Source: Pempheris klunzingeri (taxonomy: Eukaryota; Chordata; Actinopteri; Acropomatiformes; Pempheridae). From it: a stretch of DNA of 64,000 nt. Positions 40,060 through 51,819 of the stretch are shown in pieces (positions within the stretch are counted from its first letter, which is position 1; each line of letters starts with the position of its first letter). A program made the position numbers and the translations under genes. The notes under the pieces were generated by a model. It did not search any database, was not told the DNA's origin, and saw nothing but the letters and a program-made list of their open reading frames with translations. The stretch is taken from positions 22,954,191 to 23,018,190 of the forward strand of contig NC_092026.1 of assembly GCF_042242105.1 (NCBI RefSeq), read 5' to 3'.

Positions 40060-41601
40060 GGGTTTCAATTTTACTGTCCCAACCAAATACACTTATATTC
40101 CCCTGGCATGTTTTCCTGAATTATTCACATCCAAACATTTATATTTGTATGCACCAGACCTACATGTATACATTATGCATGAGGTAGTCCATGGTCAGGT
40201 TCTGCTTTGGGGACATCGGTTTGATAAAAAATAGAGTTCATCCTGAGTTACAGCTCTGCTCAAACAAGTGTTTATAGTCTGAATCTGTCCTTTGTACAGA
40301 GGCAGGCTGACAAAACTAATAGACGCAGCATGTATTAATAACTCTTTTCAGTTGACCAGAATGGTACGTGTGGTACAGAAATGGATCCCTGGGCCCAAGC
40401 TGGAGGCTGGTGGCCTTCAGCATTGAGTCCAAACTCTGCTCCTCTCTCCACCAGCGGAGTCTAAAGCAGCAATATAATAATATTTCATTTTGTCCTCGGT
40501 ATTGCTTTTTATATGAGCGAGGCAATACATTGAGCAGGTATACTAAAGCCATAAATTGACAGGGGCTTGTATCTAGCAGTCTGTAGGGACCCCCTTGCAC
40601 TTGTGCTACAGATGATAATTATGTTTTGTGGACCCGTCTCTGCTCTCTGCATTATTTCACTATTTCAGAGAGATGATGGGAAATGCAAATGATAAGCAGA
40701 GTGGGAGACTAAAAGTTGTGTGAGAAAGCGAGTGTGACAGGCAGAGGGAGTGAGTCATTTGAAAGGTCAGCACTGTATAAGCGCTCAGTGTGTTTTTGAA
40801 TTAAGTAATCTAATGAACTTTCTGCTTATCGATGTGTTTGCAGCTGTAACACAACTTGAGGGTTATTCAGTTTTTACTGGTTTGGGTTTGTGTGAGAAGA
40901 TTGCTCTTATTCTCCAAAAAAAAATGCCCCAGTTTGCATAATTTATGTAATTCCCAATTTATTTTGGTGAAATTGAGCTGTTTATGCTTTTAATTAATTT
41001 ATGATGATGATTTAATGTGGTGTTTTTTTTTTTCTGCAGTGCTGTTAATGAACAAGTGGAAGCGAACCAACAGTAGCTGCACCTCTGTTATCACCTTGTT
41101 GCCCTATCAACATTCATTGTGTTTCAAGTCAGCGGTGGGTCACAGCAAGACCACAAACACGGAGAGGAACCCCGCAGAGATTTCCAGCAGTCGAACAGAG
41201 CTGCTTCTGTTCCTAAAATCTATTTTCCTGCATAAACATTCCCCCTAATAAATCCAGCCTTCTGTATTTTTAACCAGAAATAAAAAAGCCTGCAGCTTTG
41301 TAGGGGAGTAATTGCACCAAGACATTTTAAGAGCTTCTTCCCTTGCCAAGGCTGTATGAGCCTGTTTTATTTTTTAAATTACACAGCTAAAGATAATTTT
41401 GTTGTTTCATCAGATGGATTTACTTTTTTTATTTGTGCTGCTAAGTGAACTCTATCACGTTTAGACAGACTTGTGAGTAACATCTCAACTTTGATTGATC
41501 AAAATCCACAGTTTGGCTCACATATATGAGACGACATACATAACATAAAACAAGAACCGAGAAAATCTTCCTCTTACAAATGAAAAGTTCAATTCAGTTC
41601 A

Positions 41602-41633
<32 letters not shown>

Positions 41634-41640
41634 ACACACA
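41602..41640. repeat. (CA)n microsatellite
   Basis: A CA run of about 39 bases with one GA interruption near 41629. Confidence 0.95.
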
Positions 41641-44314
41641 GGGGTTTTACTGCTGCAGCCTTACTTGGCAAGTATGCTGATGGTTGGTGCATTTTTCTAA
41701 TTTATTTTAGCCTTTTATTCTTATTCTTTCTTTAATGGTACATTTCCTACTGATGTTGTGATGTGTGATCTTCTTCCTAGCTTAAAAGGCACGCTAAACT
41801 AGCTGATTGGCTAACAGTCATTATTGTCCGAAGGCCCATGAAGAGGGCTTTTCAGAGCCAGACTGTGGTAAGAAACCTCAAATTAGCACACAAATGACCC
41901 CTAAAGTTTGATAAATGTTAGTTTTTCTTACACTTGTTTTTATTTTCAGTTTTTTCTGCTATAGCTAGCTATGTTAGCTAGCTTGATCACTAACAGTAAG
42001 TGGACAGTTTATCTAAAGAACATATTTTGACCATTGATTTCTGTCTCAGAATTGCAAACTATGATGCCTCATTTGTGGAAAAGTTCATACGGTTTCATAC
42101 AAAACAGGGATATGTACAGTTGTGACAATGCTAACATGACAGCGTCTTCCATCACAGTGCGTTTAATTTGCATTAAAATGTTGTTGTGCTGGCTGAGCTT
42201 TAAAGAGGATCTTGGGAAATGTACCGTTATCCTTTCATTTCATTTAAAAAAATCCAGAAACAAGTAAGTTGTTTGAGACTCTTGTGTTGAGAATCTTTTT
42301 TTTGTCAATGTGCTTTTTGCAAGAAGGAACCTTGAACCTCAAAAGGTGGAAACTCTTTGAGCTAATTTTCTATGGTTCCTATAGCTCAGGAGCTGATTGC
42401 CATCAAGCAGTGAGACAGAGCAGCAGAATGACAAAACAGGCCGTGGTTACATCTCTCAACAATCACTCTTTGCTCCCATAAACCTCCATAAAAAAGGAAG
42501 ATATTGATGGTTGTCAGCTGATCTGATCAATGTTGGCTGGCCACTTCTTTAATTCATTAACTGCATGGCGTACGGCCTTTCAGATGCAATCAAGCCTTGA
42601 ATAACAGTGAGCTACCCCGACAGTCTTTGTCATCGATCTGTCGCAGCTCGGCGGCTCCGCCGGCACAGATCAGACCCGTGGGTAAACCTGGAGAAGCCTG
42701 CCGTTCATCAGCGTTGACTCACTCCAAGGTGAAGGAGGATGGAGCTGGAGGGCGAAGGAGATGGGACTGAGGGTAAGGCTGTGGTTTATGTTGGATATTT
42801 ACACGGAGATATAGCAGGCAGAGAGGATGGAGGCAAGATATGGAGAAACGGAGACAGACAAACACACATGGACAGATGGAGACTTAGAGAGAGACTGACA
42901 AGGGGAGTGAAAAAGAAAATGAGGAAACTGACAGATGTACAGACAAACAAACTGAGGGTGTAGTGGAGGGAGGGGGTGAAGAAGACAGAGACAGCCCTGG
43001 GGTGTTGGTGGATAGCAATGATCAAAAAAACACTGAACTCCATCATTGTTATTCAGCTGGCATTCCTCCGGGTGTTGTGGACAACGATTTTAGCTGACTT
43101 GCTACAAACGCAAGATCCTCGCTAAGTCTTGGCCTCAGAGGCTGTGAGGGAGACCCGGGTGCTGTGGGAGTTTTCTCTGCTGCTTGAGTCAGCATGGGTG
43201 GAGGTTTGTGCTGACTTTGGCTCAGCGAGGCCTCCGTGCCCTCCGCCTCCACAGAGCAGGGGAATATCATTACCTCCAATCAAACCTGCAGCCTATGAAT
43301 GGCAATGAGAATAAAAAAATAAAGGGTGAATAAGCTAACGGAAATTAGCTCCTCTATACATTCATTACACACTGAGTGCAGCAGTGCCACAGTGCTGCTC
43401 TGCCCCAGTCAGTGTTTTGGATTCGGCACACAGTGGTCGTCTGGAGTTCGTTCATCAAAAGTTTAAAATGAAAATCTTCAGTATGGACTCTGCTGTTTCA
43501 CAGTAAAGTTTTCGCCGCTTGTGTGAAACTGCATTTTACACTGTTTGCAGGAGGATCCCATCAGATAAAATCTGCAAATAGGAAGTAAAGACACTCGCCA
43601 AAGACAGCAAACAGTCTTAGCAGTGTATTACTGTTGCATTTGATGTGCTGCCTGTTGAGTGAGCCACAGTCAACAACAGAGAGCGTGTTTACTTGCAGAC
43701 AAGTGCATGTACTGGAGGTTGTAAATTCACAAAGTTGCTCACATACAACTAAATTAAAGTAATTTATAGTACAACAACGAGCTAGACGTGTCTCCAGCCT
43801 CAGGAGGGACGGTGTCAAGAATATTCCTCTTGTAAATATTCCCTCAGCAGCACAAAGACATCAAACCAGTCCTTAAAAATGTAAACCAAAGTAAAGACAA
43901 AAATCAGATGACATCTTTAAAACATTTAATAGAAATATGGCACACTTCTTTCAAGTGTGTAGACTTTTTTTTTTCCTTTTGGATACAAATGTTTTTTGTG
44001 TTCAAAGGCAGTGATGCTGTCAAAGTGCTTCTCTGCCTCAGGGTTTATTTATAATTCAAAACGTTCCTACTTTTTTACAAAAAAATGGGACTGGGCCTCA
44101 CCACAGCCATTTTAATGCTACTTTTTTGGATTGTAGAAAATAATCTACACATTTTCAGCTTACTTTTGGGGTGAATGGAGTTTTGTTTCAGCTTTTTAAA
44201 GCTTGTTTTAAGGCTACATCTCCCTTTCCCTTTTTGTGCATGAAGCATTTTTAAAAGAGGATCCCTCTGAGCCCTGTGGAGTTCAATGGTATTGACCATA
44301 TTATGGATGGAAAA

Positions 44315-44346
44315 GCACACACACACACACACACACACGCACACAC
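44315..44346. repeat. (CA)n microsatellite
   Basis: A CA run with one GC interruption near 44339. Confidence 0.95.
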
Positions 44347-45197
44347 TGCTGAGCTTTTGCTTTGAAGCATTCGCTGCCCAGAATATTCCTCTCAGTATGA
44401 ATTTCTCATAGTTGCTACATCTTTAACTCTTGTGCTCTTGATGTCGGATAGAAGCAGACTTCACAGGTCAGACTCTCTACATCTCTTTGACCCAAATACT
44501 CTCAGATTGCTGTCAAACATGCCACACGTTTATGCTGAACACAGACTCGTGTAGTGAAACCATCTTAGGGGGCTTTCAGTGCTTCAACTGGAGGCAGCAT
44601 ACTTTTCATGGATCTCAGACGTAGCTGACTCTACCGTATATGAATTTAAAAAAAAAACAACAACACAGTAGCATTTGCCATGGATGCTGCATTTGTATAA
44701 GGAACTAAAAAAGGCAGAGAGAACAGAGTCAGGAGGGAGATAGTGTGTTTCCACTGCAGGAAAGTACAAGACTCACATACTGTGGTCCCATGTCCCTCTC
44801 TCCTGCCTTTTGAACTTCACAACACATTTACTGAAGGTCAATAGTTTGCTGCAGCAGAGTGGAAGAGAAAGAAGAGCAGAGGCGAGATGGCATATCCTTT
44901 GTCTGTGAAGCAACACACTATCGTCTTTGTGAGACAAGGATAAGTGGCAAAGCCATCTTGTTTTGCTGTCTTCATTTCTCCAGCCGCAACCTTGGAAGAA
45001 TAGAGTTTTTTTTTCTGATTCACTCACAGCTGGATGACTTATTCAATGCCCCTGAGGTATCTCCATATCATATATCTTGCCTTTTGTTCTTTGCCGACGA
45101 AATGTTCCACTGTAACGCCAATGCGGCCTTCAATAATACATACTGTGCAGAAATGGCATTTTCTGTATTCAGTGGTGAGCGTGTTTGAACCTCAAAG

Positions 45198-45527
45198 GAG
45201 TTGTTCAACATTTGGGGAGAGTTTGATGAGAAGATCAATACCACTCTCATATTTGTGAATTAAATATGAAACTATAGCCAGCAGCTGGTTAGCCTACAAT
45301 AGTACAGAAACCGAAGCGTAAAAGCGGCTGCATCTGGCCAAGACACACCACTGCATATGACCACCTGTTAAACCTGTTAAACCTGTTGTACACTCTTTGT
45401 GCTAAGCTAATCTAACAGGGCGCTGGCTTCATATTCAAAAGATAGATATGAGAGTGTCACTGATCTTCTCATCTAACTCCTAGCAAGAAAGCAAATAAGG
45501 GCATTTCCCCAAATGCCAAACTCCTCT
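45198..45527. mobile_element. Dispersed repeat, family C, with inverted ends
   Basis: The left end has CAACATTTGGGGAGAGTTTG, GATGAGAAGATCAATACCAC and TCTCATATTTG. The right end has ATATGAGAGTGTCACTGATC, TTCTCATCTAACTCC and CATTTCCCCAAATGCC. They pair as long, imperfect inverted repeats over roughly 60-80 bases. No transposase frame exists in about 330 bases. I recognise it as a frequent teleost element; fragments lie at 54545-54680 and about 10725-10790. Confidence 0.7.
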
Positions 45528-48500
45528 ATTAATAATCTACTGGGGAACAATCTACTGCAACAGCAACGAAAGATGACATGAAAACCCTTTATTTTTACTC
45601 CCCATCTCTCTCTCCTGCAGAGAAACACCTTGACAGCTCTTCTAATGTACTCTGTGCTTTCTTTTGCTTTATCTCTCTCATGGTTGCTTATTATTTACTT
45701 TTTAAAAATCAATGCACTGCAGCATCTCGGGGTATGCAGCGATGTGAAAAAAAACCCCTGGAAATTTGCAGAATGATCATTATCACGGTAGTAGGGCTTT
45801 TTATCTCGGAGTTTATGTGCTTTTAATTTGGTCTGTCTCTGAAGCACGGAGCTGACCAGTCTGCTGCTCGGAGGCGGATGCAACAAAACAGATGCTTGGC
45901 AGATGTCAAGGTTAAAACATGCTTGGAGGAATTCACTTTCTGTTTAATAGGCTGTTGAGAACATGCCTTTCAAGTGTAGCCTATGGAAGTAGAAAGTTGT
46001 CACTGTAAACCTTTCCATGTATGTGTTTGCAATCAAAGCTCTACATTTTTGTTTGGATTGTGAGGTTGGTTAGTAAAGAGTCATGAACTAAGATGCTGCT
46101 CTCTGCCAGCCACAAAGATGATCATTTTCAAGACTGAACTTAAGATGAAGCACTGCTGCCTTTTGAAACGCATAAAGGACCAGCGCTCGTCTTTTCACGG
46201 GCAACACATGGGAGACGAGCGCCAACAGGGAGTGAAGAAAAGGTAGATTTCTTGTTTGGAGCCGTCACAAGACCAACACCACGTGGGCTTATTTCTCTTC
46301 CTGCTGCTTTGTTCCAAACTTTTGACACATACAGTAGAACATATTTGCATACATTACTGATTTTTGTCACTTTTATTTCAGAAAGAGGTACAATAAAAAG
46401 AGAAGCAAGCAATTGTCAGTGTAATCACATGGAAACAATTTCATCCCATCTCTTTGAGAGGATGCTGTGAGTGACATTTTGAGATTTATGGCGCCGTAGA
46501 GACAGAGGGGCGGCTTCAGCTACTTTTTCATCTTTGACAGTAACAGCTTCTCAGCAGAACAGCCCTCCCATTAGCTCAAAGACTACCATTACCTCTCAGC
46601 TATCCATACATGCACAAACTGGTCTTCAAGAGCTCATTTGGGGAACAGTAAACTCTGTAGCATTTCTGTTTACATCCCCACCTCATGTCTTTATATAGGC
46701 TGACTTGTTTTAGTTTTTATTTATTTATTTCCTGCTTCTTTTGTTTTAATGTTGCTTGACATTGATACTTGCGTAAACACAAACCGACTTACTGAAAATT
46801 ATCAAGGCTGCATCTCTTGTTAGGTAGAGGTGGGAGTGGGCACGATACTGCGAAATTACCCACCTGATGCTTGCTGTACGCGTCATACACACAGGGAATT
46901 GCTTTGCTCCTTCACCATTTGATAATCAGCTGCAACAACAATCAGAATGGGAAACGAGCAGCCATAGCAACCTGTGCCTCTTGAGTGCACAATGCAAGCA
47001 ATAAATACGCCTGCGACTCACTTTCAATTCTTCTCCTCAGCCAATCCTGCTCTGCAACTAGTTGTAACTGATGATTTATTAATATGTTCTCACTAATCAT
47101 GCCCTGTATTGTAAGGCCTGCAGGGAGAAAGATTCAGTCACACTGTGCTCCTGCTCCCGGTCACCATCAGGTCAATCCAACAGAACCTGTTCAATAATTC
47201 AACTGCTTGACTGGAGGGCTGGGACCCACATGTCTCACACAATGAGGTGGCACATGACACTAAACTCCAGTCGGGCACTCACGGCTCATCATCAGCCGCC
47301 GACGGGTAATGAACCTAAATGACCTGACATGAGCAGAGAGAGATAAATTAAGTGCTGTGGAACCGGAGAGCAAGCACAGAGGATATCTAGGTTAAAGATG
47401 GCCCCTTTATCCTTATTTAATATTTATATAATGCTCCATCATATGACAGAGCAGTGTGACATTTGGTAAACACGCTAATTTGGAGTCACATGGTTCAGGT
47501 ACCAGTAAGAATCTAAGGGTCGGACCAATCAGAGACAGACTAGGCTTGGGACTTGTCTTGGCCATACCATATCTAACTCTTGGTATAAAAGTAATTAAGA
47601 ATGTTTCACAAAATGTCAGAACTATCCCTTTAAAACAGCTGTTGTTTGTGGTTGTTGTATTTGCAGAAGTAAATTGCGCAAGCATCCTGCCAAACACCCT
47701 TCAATTTTCAAATTTATGCTGAAGAAATTCCCCAAAACATGAAGTCAGAACCTTTACCGGCAGCAGCTCTTATAAGAGAGAACTGACAATTTTTGACAAC
47801 TTGTGAACATTTTAAATCCGCGCAGGAAGCTTAATAACCACCCCTTGAGCTTAAACTAAGAGAGGGAGGAAATGAGCGCGAGCATCAAACTTCTCCATCA
47901 GCTGAATTAATCAGGAGCCTAAGAGTACTCTTCAGAGCGCAGGCTAGCATCACGTCTAATGATTCCAAGTCGGAGCACACTGTGTCCCTAATTGAACTTT
48001 AAACACTTGAGAAAGACAAGGAGCGAGAGGACAGAAATAACACTGTGTACCCATTACTTTTTGCATAGCAGAGCAAAAGTTCAGGCTGAATTCTCCGTGG
48101 GAAACAGAGATATGATTTCCCTCTGGGGTTAAAGGTGCAAACACAGATTTTCAGAGGAATCGGAGTCACAACAAATATTCAGGGTCTCTTTTTTTTTAGA
48201 GCAGATGCAGTGTTTTGATTCTATTCTTACTGAATGGCCATTTTCAGGAGTACTCATCATGCAGTAAGAACTTGCTTTGTGCAGTAGGCACATATTCCCT
48301 GGTGCACTATGATACATCATGGAGTTTGCATAGCAGGCAAGTCACTAGTTTCACATTTGCAATTCATAGCAGCTCCCCCCACATGTCTGCTCACTCTCTG
48401 GAGTAATAGACTCCTGTCATTGATGAGTCCCTGGGGTGTTCAGAGTGAATCCTTTCTCACGTCTGCATTGATCTGTCCGAGAGTCCTACCTGATTTACAT

Positions 48501-48990
48501 TGACAGGAGCATTGGGGTCCAAATGAAAGTAAGCATGTTTTCCAAATTGGAAACACAAGGGACACGCTGCTCCACAAACAGACAGCTAGGAAGGTAAACA
48601 CTGACGTTTGGATTGAATGCAGAGGAAGAGGGCTGACTTGGCTACTTTTCTGACTCAGTCCTTGAAAGGTAGTGGCCACTTTAGACAAAGTCTGTTCTCT
48701 TCAGATAAAAGGAAGGCTAACCATAATGAGAAGACTATTCTTAAAATTAAGTTTCTTTAACTAAAAACGTTTTTAATGTTTTTCTGTTTCTTATATGATG
48801 TTGCTAATACTATGGACTCAGCTCACAGACCCAAAACAAACATTAACCCTGTCAGGTCATTAAAGTGAAACTGAAAATGTAAAACGCTTTCAGGGAAGGT
48901 GATCTGGTACAAAAGTTTAAAGTGAAATGTAACACTGAGGGAAGCAGAACAAGCTGTTAAAACAACACTGATACGTTATCACCTCATTAA
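45528..48990. other. Intergenic sequence, no gene supported
   Basis: No exon chain. Bases 47455-47640 (GAATCTAAGGGTCGGACC, CAGAACTATCCCTTTAA) look repeat-like. Other parts, such as 47260-47400, have mixed homeodomain-like words, but with no comparison available nothing firm can be said. Confidence 0.45.
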
Positions 48991-48999
48991 GTCTTCATG

Positions 49000-49485
49000 G
49001 CTAATGTGTTAGCCAACAGTTGTTTATTTACATGTCACGCTGTCCAACATTAGAATTCATTTGCAACAATATTTCTGGCCACCTAATGATTATAAATCCA
49101 ATATTCATTCTCCTATTTCCTCTGTTTTGGTCTCCACCAACTCCTGAGGGGATTACCTGGCTCTTTAGCTGCTTAACGCCTCACTCTGTTCTCCAGCTAG
49201 TTACTAAATTTGTCTGTCTACCATTTCCTGCCGAACATCTAGTGTACAGCTGATTTTTAGCCTCATAATTTTCTGGAAGAGAGACTGATGAGAATGGTGA
49301 GAGTGAAGTGAAAATATAAAGTTGAGTACCAGAAAATCAAAACAATGAGCTGAATGACTCTAAAATTCTGCTTACAGTTGCTTAAACTGTAGAGTCAGTC
49401 TCTTTAGGTTTAGCACTACAAGCAAGTTACATGTAGTGATCTGAGCCATAAAAATATTGATCAGTACAGCTTTAAAATCAACATT
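49000..49485 (-). repeat. Family B repeat, reverse copy
   Basis: Its reverse complement contains CCCTCAGGAGTTGGTGGAGA followed by CCAAAACAGAGGAAATAGGA and GAATGAATATTGG, in the same order as the copy at 51700-51780. It begins with a TTTAAAGCTGTACTGATCAA word, like TTTTAAAGCTGCCATAATCC at 51457. Confidence 0.6.
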
Positions 49486-50954
49486 TTATATTATTGATGT
49501 CAGCAGAAGGACGTTGCTCTGTGTTTCAAAGCTCGAGTTATACTTTTGCATGAACAGTTAAAGCTTCACAGAATAAAACCTGGAGTGAATCACAGAGTTT
49601 GCCAGGTTAATTCACAGTATGATACAGAGACCCACAACATATGGGTGGCCATATTGAGAAGCCAAAAGAACAGATGGTCTAAAATCCACATAGTCATTAG
49701 GTGTCAGGGCTCATTTAAGTGTTAGTATCATAGGCTGGGCATTTGATTTAAAAAAAAAGTGAGTATTCATTTTTAATATCAGCGAGATGCAGTCTATAAA
49801 GTGTGATGGACACACAGCCGGAGTGAGTCACCAGGTTTGTTTTCTTTTAAATACACACAGCTGCTGCACATTGGGAAATCTATGGAGCTCTATAAGTAGT
49901 CTGATATCAAGTATTTCACCCACGTGGACAGAGCAAGATCATCAGATGTCCAAATTACATCACACACAGACAGCGGGTGGAACACTTTGTTTTAAAGCAA
50001 AGACGGTAACTCAAATTCATATTTGACATGGGGCAGATGAGGTAGTGAGGCTGATGCATTTATGTTGTTGGTGCCGGCTTTGCACAATACGAGAGCTGCC
50101 AGGGCCGGCAGCTCAGGGTAATGTGAGCCTAAAGAATGTCAAGGGTTTTAGTTTCTCAGAGGAACACAGCAGATCTTAGGAAATGTCAGTGTGTAAACAC
50201 ATTAAAAGGTTACGCTTCATCAGTCGCGTGCGCGCTGGCAGATGCACGGACAAACACATGATTTGCAAACGCACTCTCAAACAAATAAACGCACAGAGAG
50301 ACACACATAAATACAAAAAAAAACACCCACCAGTCCACCTACACAAACACTTGCACAACAACTACAAATGACCTTTTGTCTAATTATTTTTGAGTAAGCA
50401 GCACAAATGGTGTTTTCATGAAACTCAAAGTACTTTTCTTTGCGTAATTTCTGAGAAATGGCAGCAAATGAATTACAGAACAGAAGAAAAAGGGAGCAAC
50501 GTAAGAAAAGAAAAAAAAAACAGACGAGCACTCAGAGTTCCCTCTGTATCTGTATCTGTAGCTGGATTTAGACACCAACCTTGAATAATACTTGCAGCAT
50601 TACACCACGACAAATTTTGTTTGGTTTGCATATACATATATATACATATATACAAACACACACCACTCAGCCACTAGCTTTCATTTCCCTTTCGGCGCAT
50701 CCTAAATTGTATTTAATAGCTCCAATCAGTGTGTAGATAGTGAATCCCTGCTGCTAATGCACTATCCACGTTTGAAAAGGGACTACTGTGGGCGAAGCAT
50801 CAGCCTCTTTGCCATTAACGCTGCATTACATGTCCTGTTCCCCACTATAATTACAGCTCTTGCGCTGCCAGAGTGCAGACTCATGACTCGACCTGAGGCA
50901 CAGAGTAAATCCAGCCCATCAGGTGTTTTGAGGAAGAAGGCTCGGCCTGAAAAC

Positions 50955-50976
50955 GCACACACACACACACACACAC
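50955..50976. repeat. (CA)n microsatellite
   Basis: A pure CA run of about 22 bases. Confidence 0.95.
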
Positions 50977-51449
50977 CTTGACTGCGATCGCCTCCTCCGC
51001 CTGCAGAAGCATGGCTCGGAGCTGGGAGTGTCAGCCAGAGTATCAGCTAAAACAAGCTGCATGCCAAACGCTGTTGGACTGTCCACACAGAGTTTGGGAT
51101 CCCAGCCAGAGAATTACCATGTGTATTGGAGTGGAGGAAGGTGGATAGAGATGAGTAGATACAGAAATCCTTTGTCACACTGTGCTGGAATGGTATCTGC
51201 TCAGTGATGTGTGTGTAACACTGAGATAGAGGTCTGGTTTGATTCTTCTTCTTTTTTTTTTTGGCTGTGTTTAGGTTTTAGCTGATGTGAAGTCCCAGAC
51301 TATTCTGATGTGCAACATCTGCCCACAACAGGGCTGAGGTTGATACATGCAGTGCTGAAATCAGCCTCAGCTGTTTCCGGCTTGTTTTTAAAACTGCTGG
51401 ATTGAGTTTTTAATGAATACTAACTAGTGTCAAAGAAAGAGACGTAATC

Positions 51450-51815
51450 GTGTTTTAAAGCTGCCATAATCCATATTTAATCACATGACTACTTGCATGT
51501 GAAAGATGTAGCTGTTAGTTGTAAACCCCCGCATTTCAGCGTTTATTTTTAGCTTGTTTTGGTTTTCTGGCCTGCAACATTACTGTTTTGGTTCACTCTG
51601 ATGACGCCGTTTTTGGCCACAACAGGCAGCTGTTTTTAATGAAAAAGCTGCTAATGAACCCACCTGCCTCCCACCACGTGTCAAACAGACAGCTGGTGAA
51701 CATTGTGGCATCTAACGAGATAAATACTTCCCTCAGGGATTGGTAGAGACCAAAAACAGAGCTAAAATGAGAGTGAATATTTAGACTTAGACAGTCTGAT
51801 CATTGACGACTGCAA
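51450..51815 (+). repeat. Family B repeat
   Basis: This copy carries AGACAGCTGGTGAACATTGT, CCCTCAGGGATTGGTAGAGA, CCAAAAACAGAGC and GAGTGAATA in order. It aligns with 14640-14760 and with the reverse copy at 49000-49485. Confidence 0.65.
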
Positions 51816-51819
51816 GCTA

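Larger units (their letters stand above)
38700..45190. other. Intergenic sequence, no gene supported
   Basis: Contains microsatellites (39946, 41602, 44315) and scattered short frames. The minus-strand frame at 43049-43279 has a protein-like Ser-Pro-rich composition, but no splice context and no recognisable domain support it. Confidence 0.5.

Noticed and set aside
39844-40092. 82-residue minus-strand frame rich in Leu-Ser-Ile-Tyr/Cys
   Set aside because: A translation of the GATA/GACA array.
43049-43279. Ser-Pro-rich minus-strand frame of 76 residues
   Set aside because: Composition looks protein-like, but there is no acceptor/donor pair and no recognisable domain. It might deserve a homology search.
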